Assembly: GCF_000383955.1 (NCBI RefSeq)
Contig: NZ_KB913013.1
Coordinates: 353,694-417,693, forward strand
Source of the DNA: Rudanella lutea DSM 19387
GTDB taxonomy: Bacteria; Bacteroidota; Bacteroidia; Cytophagales; Spirosomataceae
Direction of reading: 5' to 3'
DNA: 64,000 bases
The translations under genes and the position numbers were made by a program. Shown here in pieces: positions 42,365 to 50,259 of this stretch; the stretch's first letter is position 1, and the number at the start of each line of letters is the position of its first letter. The notes beneath the pieces are model-generated. The model ran no database searches and was not told the DNA's origin. It worked only from the letters and a program-made list of their open reading frames with translations.

Positions 42365-42394
42365 AACCTGTCAAGTAAAAGCAGGGTAACTCCA

Positions 42395-42770
42395 TTATAT
42401 GAAATAGGAAAGACCCACTTGTAGGGTGAGTCTGACCATATGGTTAATAGGTACTCTTTAGGCACTGCTCGCGCAGGCGGACTCGTTGACCATTTTTATC
42501 ACTCACACCATTTATGAGTGATAAATGAATTTAATAAGTAGTGTAATCGCTGGCTTTACGCGTTGATAGATGAGATGGGAGAAAAGACAATGACTATGCA
42601 AGTAAATTTAGTTGCTGAAACAGGTCCCTACTTCAACAGAGCTGCTATAACCCACAGGTTATTCACAAGTTATCCACGTGGAACACTTAACCATTTGTGG
42701 AACAGTTGATTGCTGGTGAATGCCTTCTGGGGGTTCCAGAGGCCCCTTTTATGAGATTTCAGAAACGCGC
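42395..42770. other. Gene-free region with a pair of DnaA-box-like sequences
   Basis: TTATTCACA (42659-42667) and TTATCCACG (42670-42678) are spaced 11 bp apart; the first fits the DnaA-box consensus TTWTNCACA and the second matches 8 of 9 bases. A third, weaker one (TGTGGAACA, reverse) lies at 42696-42704. A weak hairpin GGGG/CCCC with T run lies at 42729-42750. No gene is seen. Confidence 0.5.
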
Positions 42771-43262
42771 TTAAGAAGGATTGTACTCTTGAAACGAGCC
42801 GTCTGTATAGAAAATAAGAATCCGCTCGACTCGTTTCTTTGACATCGAATTTGCAGTATTGGTGGCTGGAGTGATAGGTTCAGTAAAGGGTGTTGAAAAT
42901 TCTTCTTCACGAATACCGCTAATTTCGGTTCGATTGGTCCGGTTGGGCAAGGCGCTTTGACTACGGCTAATGGTATCAATGGTTGCCGAATCGTTTAGAA
43001 AGGAGCCGCGCAGAGAAGGATTAGAGGGACCTGAGGAGCGATTAAATGGAGATGGCGAAGGAGCATCATCTTCCAGGATCCATTCAAATCCAAGGTCTGG
43101 AAATCGTTTGATAATCTTCTGGATAATATCAAAACTAGGACGGTTTCTGCCGGATAAAATATGTGATATACTAGATCGCTGTACACCAATCTCGTCAGCG
43201 AAATGGGATGGCGAGTAGCCTTTTGTTAATAAAATCTGTTTAATCTTATCGTTGATTGACAT
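42771..43262 (-). CDS. XRE-family helix-turn-helix regulator
   Basis: A 163-residue DNA-binding protein. The N-terminal HTH_3 domain (about 5-62) has IKQILLTKGYSPSHFADEIGVQRSSISHILSGRNRPSFDIIQKIIKRFP. A Ser/Pro/Asn-rich linker (68-135) leads to a short C-terminal motif KKRVERILIFYTDGSFQEYNPS, which I recall in other Bacteroidota XRE proteins. Its targets are unknown. The next gene on its strand (dapD) ends 156 nt upstream, and the AT-rich stretch between them may hold its promoter. Confidence 0.88.
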   Translation of the reverse strand: MSINDKIKQILLTKGYSPSHFADEIGVQRSSISHILSGRNRPSFDIIQKIIKRFPDLGFEWILEDDAPSPSPFNRSSGPSNPSLRGSFLNDSATIDTISRSQSALPNRTNRTEISGIREEEFSTPFTEPITPATNTANSMSKKRVERILIFYTDGSFQEYNPS

Positions 43263-43418
43263 ACCTAAATGGTTAACAATGTTGCGTCACAAATATAGAT
43301 AATTGTAATTTATAAAAGAATACAGCACAATTGTAATTATAATTGCCATTTAATTATGTATAAAAAGCAAGTGTAAATTTACAATTGAGCTGTATGTTAT
43401 TTGTAAACTAGCTAAGTG

Positions 43419-44240
43419 TTACACACTTACATTGTTTTCACGTAATGCTTCGTTTAATGAGGTTTTCAAATCCGTTGATGCCTTGCGCTTACCAATAATT
43501 AAAGCACACGGAACCTGATATGATCCAGCAGCAAACTCTTTAGTATACGAACCGGGAATCACAACAGAATCATCTGGAACATAGCCACGGTACTCTTTAG
43601 CATCGGGTGTAGTAACGTCAATGATTTTCGACGAGCCTGTGATTGTAACGCCAGCTCCCAAAACAGCACGCTTTCCAATTCGAGCTCCTTCTACTACGAT
43701 GCAACGTGATCCAATGAATGCGCCGTCTTCGATAATAACAGGTGCTGCTTGTGGTGGCTCCAGAACACCACCGATACCAACTCCCCCACTGAGGTGTACG
43801 TCTTTTCCAATTTGAGCGCAGCTTCCAACCGTAGCCCAGGTGTCCACCATAGTACGCTCATCAACGTAAGCACCTATGTTCACGTAAGACGGCATTAGAA
43901 TAACACCACTGGCCTGGTATGATCCGTACCGGGCGACCGCTGGTGGTACTACGCGTACACCTTGCTGAGCGAAATTTGTTTTCAGCGGAATTTTATCATG
44001 ATAAGTAAAGATGCCGACTTCCTGTTCGTTCATCTGCTGGCTGACGAAAAAAAGTAGAATCGCCTTTTTGACCCAGTCATTTACTTTCCACTCGCCTTCA
44101 ACGTCAGTACTTGGTTCGGCAACGCGAATGGCACCTGAATCCAGAGCGGCAATAGTGGCTCGAACAGCAGCTAATGTTTCTTCGTTTTGTAATAATGAGC
44201 GGTCTGCCCAGGCACTTTCAATTAGATTTTGGTCAGTCAT
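43419..44240 (-). CDS. dapD: 2,3,4,5-tetrahydropyridine-2,6-dicarboxylate N-succinyltransferase
   Basis: A 273-residue left-handed beta-helix acyltransferase of lysine/diaminopimelate synthesis; it succinylates tetrahydrodipicolinate using succinyl-CoA. The hexapeptide repeats run about 105-235, with NIGAYVDERTMVDTWATVGSCAQIGKDVHLSGGVGIGGVLEPPQAAPVIIEDGAFIGSRC as the hallmark. The length matches E. coli DapD (274 aa). ATG 44240 (MTDQNLIESAW) matches the family start better than the upstream ATG at 44264. It is monocistronic in an AT-rich region. Confidence 0.96.
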   Translation of the reverse strand: MTDQNLIESAWADRSLLQNEETLAAVRATIAALDSGAIRVAEPSTDVEGEWKVNDWVKKAILLFFVSQQMNEQEVGIFTYHDKIPLKTNFAQQGVRVVPPAVARYGSYQASGVILMPSYVNIGAYVDERTMVDTWATVGSCAQIGKDVHLSGGVGIGGVLEPPQAAPVIIEDGAFIGSRCIVVEGARIGKRAVLGAGVTITGSSKIIDVTTPDAKEYRGYVPDDSVVIPGSYTKEFAAGSYQVPCALIIGKRKASTDLKTSLNEALRENNVSV

Positions 44241-45344
44241 TGTATTCAAGTGATAATTTAACAAAAGGTACTTAACTAACTCAAAGTCAATCAGTTATTT
44301 TATTCGACAAAATTATATTTTGTCCTTTATAAGCGATTCATTTAGAGCTAATTGTGTACTGTACAAATATATTAAAAATATAACTGATAGAGCCTTCAGC
44401 TACTTTTAAGGTTGAAAAAACAAAAGAGTGTCCTCTCCTGCCCTATTGGCTATAGTATGCATACACGGTTATAAGGTTAGACAGACTTTTTGAACGCCCA
44501 GCGGGCTTTCGAAACGCAGATCAAGTTCTAACCAAAGTAAAGTCAAGTTCATTTATTTGTAGGCTGCTTACTTACCCGTTTAAATACGTCAGGTGTGATG
44601 TTATACAGAATTGAAACGTGTCTGAGAATTGACGGAGATCAGGAGATTCGTATCAACTTATTCGTTTGTTATACCCGGTGGTGCTATGACTAAAAGCAAG
44701 GACTCTGTTACAAATTTGATAAGAATTGCTCTTAGGGATTTGTCGCAAATGCTAAATGAGTGGATGATTGTGTGTGGCAAGGCTGTGTACATATCTCCCC
44801 TATCCCGTTACTGACATTTTGTTTGGGTTACAGGCTTACACAGAAAGAATTACTCAAGAGAGTCTTAGCATTCTATACTTAATAAAAAAAGATAGAATGA
44901 CCAACCTGTTAAACTAATACCACATCTAATTCTAAGTGTTAAATAAGTCTATAGTGCTTATTTTTATAAACTGTGGTGTAGATGGAATATCTGATTCAAA
45001 ATCAGTAATCACATATAATGTTACTTGAAGGAGAGTTAAAAATGTAGAATCGATTGAGATTATTACAGATAGTATTAGTATGTATAAGATAAGCAATACT
45101 AATAAAAATACAACTATTAGTAAATAGTATGCTAATTAGTATTTTTAGTATAATTAGTGTGGATTAGCTAATATATTTAGCAAATATTGCTATTTTAGCT
45201 AACTTTATGTTAGTATTTGCTATTATTATTGCTAATATTGCTACAAATTATTTGAATCACTAAATTACTTCTATCTGTTTTTACTAAATCTTCTTTTTCT
45301 ACTTGCTTACTCATGTGCGTGCTTAGGTATCTAACGAATTCCCC
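44241..45344. other. AT-rich gene-free block between dapD and gap
   Basis: About 1.1 kb with far lower GC than the genes around it. I find no credible gene: the only frame of note (44629-44814, 61 codons) has no recognisable motif. The last 300 nt (45050-45265) are crowded with words such as TTAGTA, TAGTAT, GCTAAT and TTTAGC in both directions, making short palindromes such as TTAGCTAA and CTAAC-TTTAT-GTTAG. No tRNA, CRISPR or IS trace is seen. Confidence 0.7.
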
Positions 45345-45352
45345 TATATTTG
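45345..45352 (+). promoter_or_regulatory. -7 promoter box of gap
   Basis: TATATTTG is a perfect TAnnTTTG box, 28 nt before the gap start codon. No TTTG -33 element is visible at the usual distance. Confidence 0.5.
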
Positions 45353-45353
45353 A

Positions 45354-46373
<1,020 letters not shown>

Positions 46374-46381
46374 TCTCACAT

Positions 46382-46445
46382 ACTATTTACAATGCAGAAG
46401 GGGCAATCGGTAACTACCGATTGCCCCTTCTGCATTGTAAATAGT
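46382..46445. terminator. Perfect 31-bp inverted repeat shared by gap and trmB
   Basis: The arm at 46382-46412 is fully complementary to that at 46415-46445, with only 2 nt between. The core is AGGGGCAATCGGTA and its complement. The trmB reading frame runs through one arm, so its last 12 or so codons are fixed by the hairpin. It follows the gap stop by 8 nt and should end both transcripts. Confidence 0.85.
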
Positions 46446-47076
46446 TGATAGAAAAACCTTTCTCAAAGAACATGGCTTCGTATTTGGTTTTTATTCCATG
46501 ATGCCAATTGTTCATAGGCGAGTTATACAAATCCCGAGTACTTATCAGATCTGTAAAGCCGTTGGCAGGAAGTGTTTCCAGGCTATACTCAAAGAACGGA
46601 GCATTATCTGTCTTCAGATGTAAAATACCACCCGGCTGGAGCAGTTCCGTATAGATATCCAGAAACCGCCGGTGCGTCAATCGATGCTTTTCCTGCTTAT
46701 CACGCGGCTGCGGATCCGGAAATGTAATCCAAATTTCACTCACCTCACCCGGTTCAAAAAACTCCCGTAGATACTGGATATCCGTCCGCAGAAAAGCGAC
46801 GTTATTCAGGCCTTTTTGAAAAGCCAGCTGCGATCCACGGGCAATCCGATCTCCTTTTATATCAACCCCAATAAAATTGCGATCCGGCGTTTTTTCTGCA
46901 AGACCAACAGTGTACTCTCCTTTGCCGCAAGCGAGTTCCAGAACAATGGGATTATCGTTCTTAAACTGGTCACGTTTCCAGTTCCCTTTGATGGTTGAAT
47001 AAGCGGGTTTACCGTTCTCAATTACATTTGTAGCGATTGAATTTTGTAAGAATCGCTGAAGTTTACGTCTAGTCAC
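46414..47076 (-). CDS. trmB: tRNA (guanine-N7-)-methyltransferase
   Basis: A 220-residue SAM-dependent enzyme making m7G46 in tRNA. The SAM motif VLELACGKGEYTVGLAEKTP (about 43-62), NFIGVDIKGDRIARG, and the catalytic block WITFPDPQPRDKQEKHRLTHRRFLDIY (about 115-141) are all typical. The start is GTG at 47076 and overlaps the folC stop by one base (TAGTG), which suggests coupled translation. The C terminus is encoded within a perfect hairpin shared with gap. Confidence 0.95.
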   Translation of the reverse strand: MTRRKLQRFLQNSIATNVIENGKPAYSTIKGNWKRDQFKNDNPIVLELACGKGEYTVGLAEKTPDRNFIGVDIKGDRIARGSQLAFQKGLNNVAFLRTDIQYLREFFEPGEVSEIWITFPDPQPRDKQEKHRLTHRRFLDIYTELLQPGGILHLKTDNAPFFEYSLETLPANGFTDLISTRDLYNSPMNNWHHGIKTKYEAMFFEKGFSINYLQCRRGNR

Positions 47077-48374
47077 TATGTTAAACTGTTTACTTCTGAA
47101 ATTACATAATTACTGCCTGTTACAAGTATCAACTCATTTGATTTAGAATCGTAAATACATTGCTCTAATGCACTATTTACATTATTAAATAATCTGTATT
47201 TCAGCTTATTACAGGCAAACAAACTAGCCAATCGGTCCGCTGGAAGTGAACGAGGTGAATTGGCCGCACAAAGGTAATAGTGTGCGTCGTCAGGCAACAA
47301 ATCGATAAGTGGTTGTGGGTTTTTATCAGCAACCACGCCGATTACAATTCGCAATTGTGTGTGGGGGATAGAACGGATTGATTCGAGCAAACTAATCATT
47401 CCAGGCACGTTGTGAGCCGTGTCTAAAATGACCCGCGGCTTACGTAAGATCGTTTGAAAACGACCCTGCAACCCAGTGTTCGAAACGGTTCTGGATAAAC
47501 CATTCTGCAACGCTTGGACAGTAACCGGCATCGTTTCCTGCAAGATCTCAACCGCCTGCAAAAGGGCCGGAATATTGAGTCGTTGATACCCGCCCAAAAG
47601 ATCAAGCGAGAAGGAATGAACCGTCTCCCCTGCCCCACTTAGATCGGACACCACAAGCTGACGGAGCTCATTCGTCACACCTTTATCAAATACTTTGAAC
47701 CGATCCGACGCCCAATAAATAGGCGCTCCCTCCGAACTCGCCTTTTGTTCAAAAACCGGTCGGGTTTCGGGAAGGTATTCGCCAATTACGACAGGTACAC
47801 CTGGCTTTATGATCCCGGCTTTCTCAGCTGCAATTTGCGGGAGGGTATCCCCCAGCACATCCATGTGATCAAACCCAATATTGGTGATCAGCGAGAGCAT
47901 CGGGGTGATCACATTAGTCGAGTCTAACCGCCCCCCCAGCCCCACTTCGATTATCGCCAGGTCGACCTGCTCACGAGCGAAATAATCGAACGCCATTGCC
48001 ACCGTTAATTCGAAAAAAGACGGACTGACCTCTTCGATCAATTCGCGGTGATGGGCAACGAACTGCACAACTTCCGTTTCGGGAATAGGTTGCCCATTGA
48101 TACGGATACGTTCGGTGAAGGACTTCAGATGGGGGGATGTGTACAGGCCCACCCGGTATCCGGCTTCGGCATAAATACTCGCCAGCATGTGCGAGGTACT
48201 GCCCTTACCGTTTGTGCCGCCCACATGGATCGAACGAAAGCGGGTATGGGGATCGCCCAAATGTGCGCAAAGTCGTAAGGTGTTACCCAATCCGGGCTTC
48301 AGGGCTTTCGGGCCTTCACGATGAAATACGGGAAGTCGACTGTACAAATAGTCAATCGTCTCGTGGTAGGTCAT
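47076..48374 (-). CDS. folC: Folylpolyglutamate synthase / dihydrofolate synthase
   Basis: A 432-residue Mur-ligase-family enzyme that adds glutamate to dihydropteroate and folates. The P-loop is HVGGTNGKGSTSHMLASIY (about 50-68), followed by GLYTSPHLKSFTERIRING, the Mg-binding E-V-G-L-G-G-R-L-D-S-T-N block and the C-terminal domain with VILDTAHNVPGM (His). ATG 48374 (MTYHETIDYLYS) is chosen; the frame is open to 48398, but that would overlap the TonB-like gene. It lies in one operon with that gene (7 nt before) and with trmB. Confidence 0.95.
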   Translation of the reverse strand: MTYHETIDYLYSRLPVFHREGPKALKPGLGNTLRLCAHLGDPHTRFRSIHVGGTNGKGSTSHMLASIYAEAGYRVGLYTSPHLKSFTERIRINGQPIPETEVVQFVAHHRELIEEVSPSFFELTVAMAFDYFAREQVDLAIIEVGLGGRLDSTNVITPMLSLITNIGFDHMDVLGDTLPQIAAEKAGIIKPGVPVVIGEYLPETRPVFEQKASSEGAPIYWASDRFKVFDKGVTNELRQLVVSDLSGAGETVHSFSLDLLGGYQRLNIPALLQAVEILQETMPVTVQALQNGLSRTVSNTGLQGRFQTILRKPRVILDTAHNVPGMISLLESIRSIPHTQLRIVIGVVADKNPQPLIDLLPDDAHYYLCAANSPRSLPADRLASLFACNKLKYRLFNNVNSALEQCIYDSKSNELILVTGSNYVISEVNSLT

Positions 48375-48381
48375 ACTTAAC

Positions 48382-49314
48382 TTAGCGGGAACGAACATTA
48401 ATAACCACAGTGCCCGTTGAAATCTCAGGGACTACCGACGATTTGGGCTGCGGACGCAACCGCTGAATCTGGCGACGATAAAAGTCCGTAATAGACGGAC
48501 TCACCTGCGTCTCCACGACATTGACGGCCACGATATCTCCACGCTGATCCACCCGAATCCGAAACACAATCTTTCCGCTTTCATCGGAAGCATCTTTATC
48601 AATGCCTTTGTTTCCAATGGACCAACCCGCTACATTAAAGGCTACACCCGTACTGCTGCCGCCCGGTTTGCCGTAATACTCTTTAGCATCAATTTTCCCG
48701 TCGGGGTTCCCCTTATCCCCTACGCCACTCCGATCGTCGCCGTTGTTGTTGCCCCCGGTACCCGACGCCCGACCAACTGTACCATTGGAGCCTCCTCCGC
48801 CCGAGGACCGTTTATATAAGGCATTCGGGTCAACGGTTTCAACTTTTTTGGCTGGTTCTGCACGGGGGGGCGCGGGGGTTGGCTTGGGCGCTTCCGTGCG
48901 CTTGGGCTCCGCTTTCTCAGGCACACTCACCGGACTCTCCACCTTGCTGGCAATGACAGGCTTCTCAGAGACCGTTTTATTCACCTTTGTTTCGGCCACT
49001 TTAGGAACAGGGGCCACCGGTGTGCGCTCCACCCGATTTGTGGTTGTTACTTTCGGATTCGGTCGATCCTCGGCTTTCTTCACATCCACCGCATTTTTTG
49101 AATCGCTCGGTTTATTGTAGGTCTGGATCGAACCGCTACCCACCGCATCGGTACCAAAGTTCACCTCTACGAACTGAATAGGGGGCGGTTGGGGTATCGT
49201 TTGGGAAAGGGTGACCAGGAAGAGAATGATCAAAACCAACAGGGTTACCGCAAAGGCCCCTGCAAAGGCGAAGGTTCGGGCTTCGGTTTCGTTCTCGTAA
49301 GCTGTGCGCATCAT
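48382..49314 (-). CDS. TonB-like periplasmic energy-transducer protein
   Basis: A 310-residue protein with an N-terminal membrane anchor (about 14-38, FAFAGAFAVTLLVLIILFLVTL) and a long Pro/Lys/Glu-rich periplasmic stretch (about 45-175). A Gly/Asn/Ser-rich segment (about 180-215) leads to a short C-terminal domain (about 230-310) with GKIVFRIRVDQRGDIVAVNVVETQVSPSITDFYRRQIQRL. This is the layout of TonB-family proteins, though the last part is shorter than the E. coli CTD. ExbB/ExbD are not in the window; they may lie elsewhere. It starts the tonB-folC-trmB operon. Confidence 0.85.
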   Translation of the reverse strand: MMRTAYENETEARTFAFAGAFAVTLLVLIILFLVTLSQTIPQPPPIQFVEVNFGTDAVGSGSIQTYNKPSDSKNAVDVKKAEDRPNPKVTTTNRVERTPVAPVPKVAETKVNKTVSEKPVIASKVESPVSVPEKAEPKRTEAPKPTPAPPRAEPAKKVETVDPNALYKRSSGGGGSNGTVGRASGTGGNNNGDDRSGVGDKGNPDGKIDAKEYYGKPGGSSTGVAFNVAGWSIGNKGIDKDASDESGKIVFRIRVDQRGDIVAVNVVETQVSPSITDFYRRQIQRLRPQPKSSVVPEISTGTVVINVRSR

Positions 49315-49641
49315 GCCGATTAGCGTTAGTTGGTACTAAAACGCTAAAGTAGGCCGAAATGGTTTATACCCTACATACCAACCCAATCAACGTATGCCTA
49401 TTTCTTTGCTAAACCATCCCAACGGCCCAGCAACAAAAAAGGCTTGCCCGGTATTGAGCAAGCCTTCTGGCGGTTGTATGATGAGTAAACAGATACATTA
49501 ATCGAAAAGTTTCCACGTTGAAAAATAGAAGGTCAATTTTTCAACCTTTTCATTTCGGTTTCTCGGTACTTTCGCAAACCGGTTCAACCAACGCCTAACC
49601 CACATCAACTCATAACTCATAACGTTTAACTTGATTCCCCC
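49315..49641. other. Divergent intergenic region with two hairpins
   Basis: A hairpin AAGGCTTGC/GCAAGCCTT (49439-49466) has its T run only on the minus strand (49440-49435), though no minus-strand gene lies directly upstream. A second hairpin TTGAAAAAT/ATTTTTCAA (49518-49544) follows. A short word run (CAACTCATAACTCATAAC, 49607-49624) ends 18 nt before the exonuclease start. I see no gene. Confidence 0.6.
49435..49466 (-). terminator. Minus-strand terminator without an adjacent gene
   Basis: Stem 49458-49466 with 49439-49447, followed on the minus strand by TTTTTT and G. The nearest minus-strand transcript upstream is the CHAT operon ending at 50225, which would have to run through the exonuclease gene. 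Confidence 0.65.
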
Positions 49642-50259
49642 ATGCCCTATTTAGTGCTTGACCTGGAAATGTCGGGTCCAGACCCCCAGTACAACGAGAT
49701 TATTCAGATTGGCGCTGTGCTTTTCGATGATAACTGGATTGAAAAAGGCCAGTATCTGACCAATGTATATCCCGAAAACGAGGAAGCCTTCACCCAATCA
49801 GCCCAACAGGTACATAACCTTACCCTCGCCGACCTCGACGATGCCCCTATGATGTACGATGTCATACCCGAACTGGAGGAGTGGATTCTGAAACAACTGG
49901 GCATTCGTAAACTGAACACTAACTCAGACAACACGCAATACCTGCGCGATGTGGTCATCTGCGGCCAAAGTGTAATCAACGATATTCACTTTCTGAAAGA
50001 AGCGTACCGGTACGAGAAGCTGAAGTGGCCGTTTTCACGGGTATTGCTCGATTTACATACACTCAGCTATTTTGTGTTCCGGATTCTGAAGAAAAACGGG
50101 CAATCTGTTCCTAAAGGCCTGAGTCTGGGTGCCGTGGCCAGCTACTTCGGTTTTGAACGGGAGGACACCTACCATAATGCCCTGGAGGACGCCAAACTGA
50201 CAGCCGAGTGTCTCAAACGTCTGTTCAAACTGGGTGATGGGTTTGTACCCGGTGCTTAA
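49642..50259 (+). CDS. DnaQ-like 3'-5' exonuclease
   Basis: A 205-residue nuclease of the DEDDh group. Exo I is LVLDLEMSGPDP (Asp7, Glu9), Exo II lies around VICGQSVINDIHFLKEAY and DLHTLS, and Exo III is YHNALEDAKLTAECL near 175-190 with His and Asp. It is of free-standing type, as in oligoribonuclease or polymerase proofreading subunits; the substrate is unknown. It is convergent with the CHAT gene and overlaps its 3' end by 35 nt. Confidence 0.88.
   Translation: MPYLVLDLEMSGPDPQYNEIIQIGAVLFDDNWIEKGQYLTNVYPENEEAFTQSAQQVHNLTLADLDDAPMMYDVIPELEEWILKQLGIRKLNTNSDNTQYLRDVVICGQSVINDIHFLKEAYRYEKLKWPFSRVLLDLHTLSYFVFRILKKNGQSVPKGLSLGAVASYFGFEREDTYHNALEDAKLTAECLKRLFKLGDGFVPGA

Larger units (their letters stand above)
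41008..42394 (+). mobile_element. IS3-family insertion sequence
   Basis: A 1387-bp element with orfA and orfB and imperfect 26-bp terminal inverted repeats (TGGAATTGCCCT at the left, TGGAGTTACCCT read inward at the right; 18 of 26 match, ending TTGACA in both). No target duplication is obvious. The base composition (AT-rich) differs from the surrounding genes, which suggests recent arrival. It begins 1 nt after the XerC arm of the candidate dif site. Ends were placed from the repeats. Confidence 0.85.

Noticed and set aside
42659-42678. DnaA-box pair as replication origin
   Set aside because: Gene direction and G/C bias point toward this region, not away from it, and a dif-like site is 1.7 kb away. 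Origin is unlikely.
44629-44814. 61-codon frame in the AT-rich block
   Set aside because: No motif, no promoter, unlike neighbours in composition, and such frames are expected by chance there.
45185-45215. Second dif-like sequence (TTATGTTAG) in the AT-rich block
   Set aside because: Only 8 bases of one arm match; the centre and other arm do not. No pair of dif sites flanking the IS could be found.
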